From assembly GCA_027575765.1 (NCBI GenBank), contig JANBPT010000399.1:1-38557 (forward strand): 38,557 bases of DNA. The letters are read 5' to 3'. The position numbers were made by a program, and so were the translations under genes. This stretch comes from Tieghemiomyces parasiticus (taxonomy: Eukaryota > Kickxellomycota > Dimargaritomycetes > Dimargaritales > Dimargaritaceae). Below are positions 10,476-21,905 of this stretch, piece after piece (within the stretch, counting starts at the first letter, position 1; every line of letters begins with the position of its first letter). The notes below the pieces were generated by a model, which was not told the DNA's origin, made no database searches, and worked only from the letters and a program-made list of their open reading frames with translations.

Positions 10476-11305
10476 TTGCGTACGAACGAGTTGGACTACG
10501 GGCTCTCTTCCGGCTTATTCACTTTCCGATTAGACTACCATCGGCGGTACTCAGCTCCCCATAAACGATCAGGCAGCCCTGCCAAACCTCTCTCTCACCG
10601 ATTACTTGAGCGCGGCAACCATCACGGGTACACGTTTTTGTAAGCCGCCAAACCATGAGTTAAAAAATGGACCCGGTCGGGCTAAAACTTGTTAGCGTTG
10701 CGATTTCCTGGTGTAAATGAAAGTAAGGGGTAAGATGCTCAGGCTCAGCACCACAATGCGGAGTGGGACGTTCCCTTTTGAGTTCCATACTGCCAGCTGC
10801 TCGTCCCACAGTCGGGGCTTCACCTTCCAGCCAGCCTGTTTGTTTTGGCATTCACAGGCCTCACGCGCGCACGCGTAAATCTCCCGCTCACAGGCCCTCG
10901 CGTCGACCAGCGTAAGGGTAGGCAGCGGTTGGAGGCCCGTGTGGGTGCTTTGGTCCCCACGCTCGATGGCGGAGCTGCGGAAGTTCTTACAGAAGGGTTT
11001 CCAAGTGGGCTTCCGCCGGGGCAGTCTAATGCCGTGTATGCTGGACCTACCCCTTGTTCGCAATCAGGTCTGCCTCGCCACCAATTGGCCTCGTTTGGCC
11101 GCTTTCCCCTTGCACAACACCATTTTATTAGTAGCGGGCCCGCCATAGCCCCTTCGGCCCTTAATCTCTGCCGGCACCCTATCGTTTACATTTCTTGGTC
11201 ACCAGACCAACCCCGTTACTCTCCGCATCACCATAGTTACAACGAAAGACCACTGACCACGCAGATTCGCCGCCGTTATTATTATTCACGCATTCTCTGC
11301 AGACC
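10476..11305. other. Intergenic region upstream of SMC5
   Basis: About 0.8 kb between the Rogdi-like gene and SMC5. Open frames cross it on both strands (10692-11063 minus, 10845-11543 plus) but they overlap antisense and resemble no known family. The region probably holds the SMC5 promoter. A short TTATTATTATT stretch lies 20 bp or so before the SMC5 ATG. Confidence 0.5.
10871..10876 (+). promoter_or_regulatory. Possible MCB element (ACGCGT) upstream of SMC5
   Basis: ACGCGT lies 430 bp upstream of the SMC5 start in a GC-rich cluster (CACGCGCGCACGCGT). This hexamer is the MluI cell-cycle box bound by MBF/SBF-type factors that drive S-phase genes in fungi, which would suit a chromosome-maintenance gene. 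A single hexamer is weak evidence. Confidence 0.25.
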
Positions 11306-14300
11306 ATGGTCGCTGTGGCCATGCCGTCTTCTAAACGCACACATGACGGAGGAGGTGGCCAGAAACCTTCCAAACGACGCCAACTGGCCCCCGATACCGA
11401 TGACGAAACTAATGAGGGGTCGTCTCAAGCGCCCACGTTCGAGGCCTCGGCAGACAGGACGAACCACCCTAAAGTCACCGCGGCTGTTACGACAGACAAT
11501 AGCACGATCGGGTAAGGTTTGGATAGCGACCCAGGTCCGCTAAGGAACTCTGGCCAGATACCTACGTACTACGGTAAACTGCCTCCGCACTAGTCTTTTC
11601 ACTAACCCCCCCCACTTGCCAAACAATACTATGTCGCCGTCACCATCGCCCTCCAATTATACCACCCATCCACCGCCATTCAGGGAATTCCGGCCAGGTT
11701 CGATCGTCCGGGTGTCCCTGCGCCAGTTTGTCACCTACGATGCGTGCCAATTCCACCCAGGGCCCCATCTCAACATGATCATCGGACCCAACGGGACAGG
11801 GAAAAGCACGATCGTGTGTGCCATCGCCCTGGGACTCGGCGGTAATACCTCACTGCTGGGGCGGGCCAAGGACATTTCCGAGTTTGTCAAGCACGGGGCT
11901 GAGCGGGCCTCCATCGAGATCGAACTGAAGGGATTTCCGGGCCAGCGCAACGTCACCGTGAAGCGGCAAATCCAGCGCAGCAGTAACTCTTCCACCTGGA
12001 AAGTCGATGGGCGCCCGGCCACGTTCAAGGATGTACAGACCCTAGTGGCCCGGTTCTCGGTGCAGGTGGACAACTTGTGCCAGTTCCTGCCGCAGGACCG
12101 CGTGGTGGCCTTCGCCCAGATGGGACCCGCTGAATTACTCCGGGAGACGCAGAAGGCGGCGGGGGAGGCCCAACTGGCGGAGTGGCACGACACGCTGATC
12201 GCCCTGCGCGCACGCCAGAAGGTGCTGACTAATGCCCTTCAGACTGGGACGGCCGAGGCCGACAACCTAGCCAAGCGCAACACCATCCTGGAGCGGGACG
12301 TGGCACGGTTCCGGGAGCGTGAGGGAATCCTCCGCCAGATTCAGATCATTGAGGCCCGTATCCCGTTTGCCCGCTATGCGGCGGCCAAGGAGGCCTTCGA
12401 CGCGACGAAGGAGGCACGCCGGGCTCGGCATCAGGCCTACAAGAAACTAAAGAAGGCCCAGCAGCCCCACGAGGACCGAAAGCAGGCGCTGGACGCCGAG
12501 ATCCAGGCTGCCGGCCGGCGCAAGGACCGGGCAGCGGCCAACCGCGGGACGGCCGGGGCCGAATTTGAGACCAAGATGAACGAGATTGAGAAGCTAGACG
12601 CTGAGGCTAACGACCAGCGCAACCAGCTTACGGCCTTACAGCACCGCGATGCCAACCGCAAGAAGCAGATGGCCGATCTCAAGCGCGAGATCGAGGTGCT
12701 AGTACAGGAGACCGCTGCGGGGCCGCCCCCAGGAGTGGGTGCTCCCAGTGAGGCCCTCACGGCTGAGACTGACGCTGTCAATGCCCGCCTGCTGGAATTG
12801 GACCGCCAGCTAGACGACGTGCGCGCCCAGCAGAATCAGATTGCGGACCTCGGTCGCCAAGCTCAGGGACAAATCGCTGCCAAGCACCGCGAGCTGGGTG
12901 CGCTGGAGGACGTGCGTAACCAGCGACTAGAGCAACTGCGAGCATTTCACGCGGATTCGTACCGGGCCGTCCTGTGGCTCCGGGAAAACCGGGCGCGGTT
13001 CACCGAACATGTTTTCGAACCCGTATGCCTAGAAATCAACCTGACCGACGAGATGGCGGGGCCCATGATGGAGACGCTGATCCAGTCGTCTACGCTCAAG
13101 ACGTTCGTGTGTCAGACGGAGCACGACTACCACCTGTTTACCCGCGAGGTCAGTGACCGGCAGCGGCTCAAGGTCAACGTGGTTATGCTGACTAACCGGC
13201 GGCTGGCTGACTTCACGGCCCCGCTCGACGCCGACCAGATGCGCGACATGGGGTTCGAACGGTATGCGCTGGACCTGGTCGACGGGCCCGCGCCCGTCTT
13301 GACTGCCTTGTGTGACATGGATAAGCTGCACGCCACTCCCATCAGCCGTGGTCCTGTGGACAATGCGCGTGTGGATGGGTCCCGCCTGCTTCGTCAGTAC
13401 GTAGCCCAGAGCACCGTGTTTAACATTCAGTACTCGCGGTACGGGCGGCGTCTGCCGTTTGTACAGACCTCCCCCTTCCGTGCCAGTCGGCTGCTAGGCC
13501 GCGGCACCGACCTGGAACGCAAGACCCAGCTGGAGAATGAACTCGATGAGTTGCGGCGCAGCCTCACGGGGAACGAGGCCCGGGTCAAACGATTGGATCA
13601 GGAGACCACCGCACTCAAGGCCGACCAGCGAAACTTACTGCGCGATAAGGAGCGTCTGACCGAGCAGCGTCGCGAGGCTAGCCAGCGGCTGCGCGAATTC
13701 AAGCAAAAGGAGATCAAGCTGGAAACCCGCAAGCAGCAGCTCCGGGATCTCCGCAAGGCGCCCGACCGTGACCGAGCCACCGAGGCAGCCATTCATAGCC
13801 AACTACATCGCCTAGCGGTCCGTCGGGGCCGCTGCGTACTCCAGTCCCGCGACGCACTGCGCACCAACGTCGAGACGCATTGTCAGTACACCCAGGCCCT
13901 TCTAGCGCACCTGCAGGCCACGCACCGGTGGGCGGAGGCTGACCGGCAGCTGGCGGCCTTTGACGCCGAACTACAAGCCGCCGGGGATGCGTACCAAGAG
14001 GCCGAAGCGCAGTTCCAGGCAGCCAAAAGTGAGGCAGTCGAGCAGCTCTCCCAGGCCGAACGCGCACGGGCGGGCCTGGACGAGGCGACTTGGACCGCGG
14101 TGCAGCACTACGGCCAGGATCTTTCGCTGGATGACCTTGAAGACGCCCTCATCAGTGAACGCACCAAGGCCGACCTAGCCCACGCGGGGGGCAGCGGGGC
14201 CAATCACGCGGCAGTGGTTCAACAGTACCAAGCGCGTCAAGCCGAAATCGAACGACTCCGTGCCACCCTCTCCGAGCAGCAGGCCGAGCTCGATGCCATT

Positions 14301-14825
14301 GCCACCGAGCTGACTACTGTCCGCAACCATTGGGAGCCCCGTATCGCCGAGATCGTGGCCCGGATTAGCACCAATTTTTCCGAGGCCTTCGACCGGATCG
14401 GCTGCGCCGGCGAGGTCGCCCTGGCCCGTCACGACGATTTTGACCGCTGGGGCGTCGAGATTCGCGTCAAGTTTCGCGAGCACGAGAAACTCCAGACCCT
14501 CACAGGCCAGCGCCAGTCGGGCGGTGAACGATCCGTGTCCACTATTTTGTACCTCATGGCCCTCCAGAAACTAGCCGTCGCGCCGTTCCGCGTGGTCGAC
14601 GAGATTAACCAAGGCATGGACCCGCGTAACGAACGGATGGTCCACCACCAGCTCGTGGAGGCCGCCTGCGAGACCCTATCGGCCCAGTACTTCTTGATCA
14701 CGCCCAAGTTGCTGCCTAACCTCGAGTACCACCCCCGCATGAAGGTACTGTGTATCTATAACGGCGAGTGGCAACCGGAAAAGTTCGCCATCAGTTCCTA
14801 CATTCGCAACCGGTCCCGAGGGTAA
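11306..14825 (+). CDS. SMC5: SMC5, core ATPase of the SMC5/6 complex
   Basis: SMC5 pairs with SMC6 in a nuclear ring-shaped ATPase needed for recombinational repair, replication-fork stability and chromosome segregation. Exons 11306-11511 and 11684-14825 join through a phase-2 intron to 1,115 residues, close to the roughly 1,100 usual for the family. The N-terminal ABC half has the SMC5-type start GSIVRVSLRQFVTYD and Walker A GPNGTGKST (G103, K109). Long coiled coils rich in Gln, Glu, Arg and Ala flank a hinge near residues 500-680 (SSTLKTFVCQTE within it). The C-terminal half has the signature QSGGERS (S1014) and Walker B FRVVDEINQGMD (D1041, E1042), the form peculiar to SMC5. The short first exon encodes a basic, disordered N-terminus. 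An in-frame ATG at 11321 is an alternative start. The intron has a CACTAAC branch site and a C8 run. Confidence 0.95.
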
Positions 14826-15076
14826 TCACCCGTCACCATTCCTGTGTTAGTACATAATTTGTTTGTTTTACCACTAGTAATCTTTGTTTTTTTTGGTACA
14901 TGACCTCCCTTCTTCGCTCTCCTTCGCCCTGTGTTCATAAACGTAGGTATGTGCTTTAGGTTGTTGTTGTTTTTTTAGATTATTTGTTTAGATTAGTCAC
15001 AAAGCTAGGGCCTGGATGGCGCACGACGACTGGTAACCAAATGGGTCATCTTAGGCATACCAGGTCTTATGGTCTT
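14826..15076. other. Convergent 3' ends of SMC5 and the WDR81-like gene
   Basis: The stops of two convergent genes are 251 bp apart. The spacer is AT-rich with several T runs (for example near 14887 and 14969) that could serve as 3'-end signals for SMC5. No perfect AATAAA is seen on either strand. Overlapping 3' UTRs are likely. Confidence 0.5.
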
Positions 15077-18000
15077 CTACGCGCACATGTGAATCTCACC
15101 GTCTGAACAGCCCAGTAGCACAAGCTCAGTATCCGGACAGAGGGCCATGCAGGAGATGGGCGTGCGCAGAACGGAGGGACTAAACTTGGTTGAATAGCCC
15201 TCGGAGAGCTGTGTGGGATGAAGCGTCCGATAATTTAGGGGCGGAGAGGTGGAACACACAGGTTAGTACGTATTTATCAGAATAGGGCCGGCTGATCCGT
15301 TGGCTTCGAATTCTAACCGGAACCGGTCAACACGCCATCCCTTGGAAATACTGGCCAAACTGATGAAGACCCCTTACCTGTTCGGATAGCGGCTGGAAGT
15401 TGATACTGTTCTGATTGGTCACGTAAATGAGTTCGTCATTCACGATGTGGGCATCCACGATATCGCCGAGGGTAGACGTGAACACGCGGGTGAGGGTCCG
15501 GGCGCCATGATCAAACAGGAGTAGTTTACGGTCGTGGCCCGTACGCAACAGGACCTGGGCGTCGTCGGGTGCGGTAGCCAGGGCGGTTAGATCTCCGGCG
15601 CCGCTACCACTAGGCTGGGAACTGCCCAGGACGTTATCGACGGCCAGTACGCGACCCATCCGTTGGTCAACCCTGACGACGTGGCCGTTAGAAAAGGTGG
15701 TCAGAACACATTGGCGCCGCGGATCGACAGTCACGGAGCGGCAGAGCACGTTACCCGGCGGCGTAAACACGTTCAGTTTCCAGCGGCTGCACACCTCATG
15801 GCTCGCCACGTCCAAATGATACACTACCCCGTCGGTGGTCGCGCCGTAGATAGCCCGGCCAAAGTCGGCGGCTACGCTATCCGCCAGCGTCCCACGTACC
15901 TGACCGTAGGCATGAAGTAGCGTGCCCGTGCTAGGGGACCATAGACGGAGGATCCCGTCGTTACTGGCCACGCGCTCCCCCGCGTACACCCAGTGGACGT
16001 TACGGACGCCATGCGGGTGCGGGAAGCTGGCCAGGCTAACCGGGGCGGCGGCAGTCCGGGGGCCAATATTATCCGCAGGGAGGTCCACCGCCGGCCGCGG
16101 ATCGAGGTTCCAAATCCGGACCGTCCGGTCCTTGGAACCCGACAGGAAATGCCCACGGGTCTCATGAACACTCAGGCATCGCACTTTGGACCCATGGCCT
16201 GTATAAGTGCGCAGTTTAAGATCATGGAATCCGAACCGCGCCAGTTGCTGGGGAACCTCATCCGAGGTGGTCATGAGGTACCGCCGCCAGTTCTTGCTGT
16301 CGTCCCGACAGGTACTGGCCGTCGACTTCTTAAATAGGGACTGCGAGATGGACGGGACCGAGACTTTCCCGGAGAAGGGGAAATGCAACGAGGTGGCCGG
16401 GCCGGTGGAGGTCGGGGACTGGGGCTTGGAGGGCGACCCCAGCTCGTCGGTTAAGAGAAGGGGACCACCCGTGGCGGCCGAGGATACAGGGCCCTCATGG
16501 CCGGCCGTGGGGGCCGCCGCTGCAGCCGCCGTTCCAGCGGCGGTTGATGATGATGATGACAGCGAGTTGCGGACGGCGTGAGCCAGTGGGGGCAGCGTCT
16601 GGGTCAGGCGGGTCATGAACAATTTGTCGTTAAGGCTAAAACTACGCTTGAGGAGCGGTTTCTGCACTAAAGCCTGGGCCAGATGGTTGAGCGATAGCGG
16701 GGCGGTGCGGTCGCTCGGCAGGGTAGCCGCCCGACCTTCCCCGGAGAGGCGCCCCCCTCCCCCCATTGAGGCGTCCCGTTCGCCGTCGCCGTCGGGCTCC
16801 TCCACCTCCAGGGTCATGCGACGGGTCCGCACATCGAGTAGGGAGCTGAGCGTGGAGCTGTACCGGTAGTGCGCCTGTAAAATCTGTTCTAACTGGGGTA
16901 GCTGGTCACAAGAGGTCTGGACCCGATCGTATCCCCACACCCGACATACGGCGCAGAAGCTGGTGATGACCTGCTCGTATGGCAGGTGGCGTTCGGCTTC
17001 GAAGGTGCCGGCTTCGTGGAGCCGGATAAACACGTCAAAGTAGAGTCCCACTAACGGTTCGACGGTGGCCTCCCAACTCTCGGCAGCGTCCAGGAGGGGC
17101 CCCATGCGGCACAGAAACGTCAGGACACGCTGCGCTGCCCACCATTGCACAAGCGCAGGCGTCGCTTGGCCGCGGACGAAGGTCATGGTCCGGCGTAGCG
17201 TGACTTGGAGCCCACCGCGGAACTCCTCCACAATCTGATCCGGCGGGAGGCCCGCTTCGAATTCGAGCAGCAGAGTCACCAGAGCCACCAAAACTGGTAG
17301 GTCGGCCGCCCGGCCTTTCTCCAGGATCCCGTCGGTGAACAGTCCTAGGCGGCTCAGCTGGGCAGCCGTGAACACGGTATCGAAGAGACCAATCAGGCCG
17401 CGCAGGATCCGGGCCACCACGCCGGCCGCGGTGGGCGCCTTCGTGACAGCCAGGAGCAACTGGCGGACCAGGTGCTTGGCGCAGAGGATGGGTCCCAGGG
17501 TATTCCCAACGGCGGTGAAAGCCCCGACCACCAGGTCGGCCATCGTAGGTGGGGTAGTCTGGAGAGCCGGAAGCGGGTGGTCGGCGCCGCGGGACGGGGC
17601 CAAATGGTTGGTATCGGAACCGGTCGGCGAAGTCGGTCGGGTCGTGAAGGCCGACGATGGTGACGTGATCGGTTCGACCGGCTCCGAGTTCACAGGGGAC
17701 TGGCGCCCGGGGTCCCCACAGTGTTCTGTCGTCGTTGTTGTGTCGGGTAGCGAAGACGGCGACGGTGGAGCCGGGGGTGACACAGCACCGTCCGGGTTCG
17801 CCGGTGTAAGTAACTCACCCAGCGACGGGTATTCCAACAACCCTGGCGTGTGGAATAGGTCAAGGTAACAAGGCAACAGCTGCTGGACGAACGTGGGCGA
17901 CCCGAACGTCGCAACGAGGGTGGCCACCGTTTTCGGGTCGGCCATGACAGCCAGCGTCTCGGCGTCGGGTCCTTCGAACCAGGTGATGAACAGTTTGAGG

Positions 18001-21000
18001 AGGGCATGGCGGCTTCGTTCGGGGCCTAGCCACTTGGTCACGTGGGGTAGGTACCGTACGGCCTCAGCACGGGTGGCCGGCGCCACGAGGAGATCCACAA
18101 AGACCGGAAGTACCAGGTCCATGCCCAACGGGTCCAGAGTGGCCAAGGACGGTAGAATACGCTTGGTCGTCGCGAGTACGGCCGAGGCCGACGCCATCGG
18201 GATGGGCCGTTGTCGTCGTTGGCCGGCTGTCTGCCGCTTAAACTCGGCCAGGAACTGGTATACATTAGCCATCCACCCGGGCACCTTGAGAGCCGCCCCG
18301 GGAACCCGCGGCGCGAACTGCGACTCAAGCTCCGCCAGCACTTGCATCATGGTCGGCCGCTCGCGCCAGTTGGCGGCGTAGGTCGCAAACAGGGACCCCG
18401 TGAGACAGTGCCCGGATTCGTCGCGGGCCCAAGCCAGGCGGCGCCGCACGAGACCGTGTGGAAAGAGGTAGTGGATCAGGCGGCCAAAGGCAAGGACATC
18501 CGCTGCCTGGCGGTACCGGAGTACGTCGGCCTTGGAGATTGGAGAGGACGGGGTGGGCTCTTGTCGCGTGGAATGGAAGTCCGCGTGCTGCGGTGCGGGG
18601 AAATTTAGAGGCGAAACGTCAGTACCCGAATCCGAACGGGTGACGGGCGGCGCTGAAGGTGAAGACCCTGACAGGTCGTCACCATTCGCTCCGGAAAAGT
18701 AGGTAGCCTCGAACCGCAAGATTCCCTCCAGGTGATGCAGGTCCCGTGCGAACGTATCGGCTGACGGGTTAGCCTTGAGAAGGATGGGCTCCGAATTATC
18801 CATGAAGGTCATGAGGTTGAGAGCGTTCTCTGGCAGTACGCCACCAACCCGACTCGCCGCCGTGGTGGTGGTGGTGGTGGTCGTGACGGGGTCCGCAAGC
18901 AACCCATGAGCCCCACCGACCCGGCTACGGAGTAACTGAGCGGTTGCCTCGTCCAGACGGAAACTGTCAGTTGGGGAATCGGTGGGCGAACTGAGCAGGG
19001 CTGCGAATGCATTGCTGGGTCCCTGGGAGTGGGGCGGGTGGCTCTCTCCAGTAATTACCATGGGGCCCGTCGAGGCCGATTGTGGGGGAGTGCGAAGGGC
19101 AGGTGACCCGCCGATCGCAGCGGGACGAAGGGCATCCGAGCCGGTCGACGTTGCGGCCAGTTGGTCGGCGTGGTTAAGGTAGTCCGTGGACGGCGTGAGC
19201 ATAGCAGATCCCAGCGGAGTGAAATCCAGGCCCAGGGGCGGTGAAGTGGTGAAGTATTGCTCGTCTAACCCGAGGGATAAGGTGGAGGTTAGTCGCGCTA
19301 CGGGCCGCGGAGAGCCCGACGGGTACGAGTCGGCCGGGTCGGCGGTCGAATTTAACCGGGAAGGGGTCAGACCTAGAGCGGCTGTACCAAGGGTTGGCGT
19401 GTCCATAGGTGCCGTAGCGGTGGCGGTCCGAGAGATGGGAGGACAAGGACTGGGCAGAGGTTCAGCGTCTGGGAGAATGGTGGTGGGCGGGAGGGCGACG
19501 TAACCAGGGAATCGGGAGGGATGGGGCTCCTTGAAGATCTGCTTGACGCCATGCTTTCGGAACGTGGTCCCGCCGTCCACCAAGGGTAGGGCCACATTTT
19601 TGGCACGCACCGCGGCCTCGCCGGCTAGTTTATACCCAAACGTGAGGTCGATCCAGTGGTGGAGGTGGCGCGAGACGTGGTTGCACTCTAGTGCCTGGGC
19701 GTGTTGGGTCACAAAGTCCTCGGGGGAGTCGGCCCACGCGGGGAGTTGGAGGTCGGGCATGTCCGGGTGGATGGATCGGAACACGGCGGGGTCGGTATAA
19801 AACTCCGGGATGCACTCGTCGGGCGTCCAGGCGTAAAGCCGGGCCAATGACTTGGGATACTCCTGAGGTTCGTAATTAGATCGTACAAACTGGCACAAGA
19901 CGGCCACCGGGGTGCGCCGGGCGGTGTACACAAAATAGGTGATGTCCGACAAAATGTCCGAGATGTGGTGCGGGGTGGGACCCTCATAGGTAAAGTCTAG
20001 CTGCTCGTCGCCTTTGTTGATGCGAAATTTGGTACGCCGGAAGTCGCGGAAGTGGGAGGCCGCGCTGGGGCCCGTAAAATCGGTCACCCACGGTAGGATC
20101 GGGTAGAAATTGGGATCCCCCCGCCGCCGGCCCGCGTGCATATTGAGGGCCATGAGATACTGAAAGTTACTGAGCGTCCCTTGCGTCCACCGGCTAACCG
20201 GATCGGGCAGTGGGTGGGGTTCGCGCACTAAGGGGGTCGCCGGAGCGGATTCAAAGCCAGAGTCCAGTCGGAACCCCACGAGATGCACCCAGCCGTACTC
20301 ATCAACGGTGATTCGGGACGGGTTCAGTCGACCGTGAGCAATCCCCCAGCGATGACAGGCGGCCAGGGCCCGGGCAATCTGGTAAAGTAGAAAGGTCCGT
20401 CGATTGTTGGCCCGGACGAACTGTGGCGAGAAGTGCTGCAGATCGGTGAGGCTCACGGCGTTGTGCGGATGAAGGAGGAAGTAGGCCGCCGGCGTTTCGA
20501 TGGTGCAAATGGGGTTGCGGAGGTTGGATCCCTCGGGCAGGGCTGGGACCTCGTTGGCCCACGGACCCAGGGGCGAGGGTTGGCGGATGAGGTACAAGGA
20601 TGCGTCACCCTCTGGTTCACTAGGCGTCGCGTCGTCCATGTTGTGTCCGTCCCGCCGTCGCCACCTCCGCACTTCCTCCGCGGTGGCCGTGCGGTAGTAG
20701 GGTTGTTTACCCAGTACCGCCGCAAGAAACGTAGTGGCATCGTTCGCCCCGGCCCGCTGCGGAGGTCGGGGCACGGGCAAGGTAGGGGACATACTTGTGT
20801 AGTTGTTCTGGACCCATTCCAGGAATTGTTTGACGTTCTGGGGTGGCTGATGCCCGTCACCGTCATCCTCAGTACCGCCAGATGGGACGGCACCAGCAGT
20901 TCGATCATGGGGGGCGGTACAGGACGGACCGGTAGACCAGCTGGCTGGAGGCTTTTCCACCACAGTTATCTCGATGGCCTGAAACTGGATACGCGGACGT

Positions 21001-21495
21001 TTGACGCCGGTTTCGCCTGCGGTGGGCGCGGTGGATTGGTATGGCCAATGGAACCGGGGCAAGCTGAGGATAGGAGGAGACTCCGCGCTTGCACCGTTGT
21101 TAGCTCGGACGGTTGGCGAGGCCGTTCCTGGGTGGGCGGCCCTCAACACCTCGAGTCCATTATTTTCGTCGGTGAGACGCTCGAGCCAGGCCGATTCGAT
21201 CTTAAGAGGAGTTTAAGGGTGCGTGTAGGAAGTGCAGGGTAGCGATGAAGGCCGTGGGGAGGGCATCAATTAGTCAGCGCAAAATACGGATGACCCTCAG
21301 GAGAGACCGACCATACATTGGAACCTATCCCTTTCCCAGTAGCGTCGACTTGCGAACCGTATGAGGCGAAGAGTAAAGGCTACCTACCACGGCACAGACC
21401 GACGTGGGTAACTGGTTCACGGCCAAGGGGTTGCAGGCGTAGGCGACGTCCACGCCCAGATTGTCCCGAACCAGTTCAACGATGGACGGGACCAT
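15077..21495 (-). CDS. WDR81: WDR81/GFS12-like protein: kinase-like region, BEACH domain and WD40 repeats
   Basis: In animals WDR81 acts with WDR91 on endosomes, restraining PI3P synthesis and promoting maturation and aggrephagy; the plant homologue is GFS12. Exons, 5' to 3' on the minus strand: 21495-21388, 21200-15378 and 15208-15077, all phase 0, giving 2,020 residues, similar to human WDR81. In order: a conserved N-terminus (MVPSIVELVRDNLGVD), a kinase-like catalytic loop HRWGIAHGRLNP (319-330) lacking the HRD Asp, a BEACH domain (about 370-575; LSDITYFVYTARRTP, YTDPAVFRSIHPDMPDL), a Ser/Thr/Pro-rich linker with poly-Thr, a kinase C-lobe-like piece (DVLAFG, D937; RPT 984-986), helical repeats (about 1000-1600), and WD40 repeats from about 1698 (YTGHGSKVRC, SGSKDRTVRIW). 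The last exon completes the propeller. The last intron carries a perfect TACTAAC. The start at 21495 has a CCGCCATGG context; the frame upstream has no ATG. Confidence 0.92.
18862..18881 (-). repeat. Poly-Thr codon repeat in the WDR81-like linker
   Basis: A GGT/ACC trinucleotide repeat (about seven units) encodes a run of Thr in the disordered linker between the BEACH domain and the kinase C-lobe-like segment. It is likely to vary in length between strains. Confidence 0.8.
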
Positions 21496-21894
21496 GGCGG
21501 GTACGCTTCGAATTAGGGGGGTTGCCGTCCGGATGTGCTCCACTTAAATAGAACGTATGGGAGGCCTTCTGGGACTCCGACTGTCTACTACAGTCGATAG
21601 GGCTGAAGATTGGCACGGCACGCTGGTTCCGATATGAGCAAGAGTCGAGGCGGCGTGAATGCTGCGACCGGACACGGCCGGTATGTGGAGATGCTGAGTT
21701 GGTTGATACGGCTACGTGGATGGACTTTGTAGGGAATGCTAATAATTGGCGGAGCCATGGGCATGGTGCGATGGCCGATGCGAGCGACCGTGGGTGGCTC
21801 TAGGGGGGAGGAAGTGTGTTGACTGGGTGGTGTGGCCTAGCAACCAAAATTGGACAGAGGCGAGTAGGTACGTCGCAGGTAACTGTACTGGCTA

Positions 21895-21905
21895 GGGGGG
21901 GGGGG
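21895..21905 (+). repeat. G11 homopolymer
   Basis: Eleven consecutive G upstream of the WDR81-like gene, the longest G run in the window. Together with C9 at 22735-22743 and C9 at 24576-24584 it belongs to a set of G/C runs confined to non-coding DNA. Confidence 0.85.

Noticed and set aside
10845..11543. 232-codon plus-strand frame before and over SMC5 exon 1
   Set aside because: It overlaps SMC5 exon 1 in another frame and faces equally open minus-strand frames. GC-rich DNA with few stops explains it.
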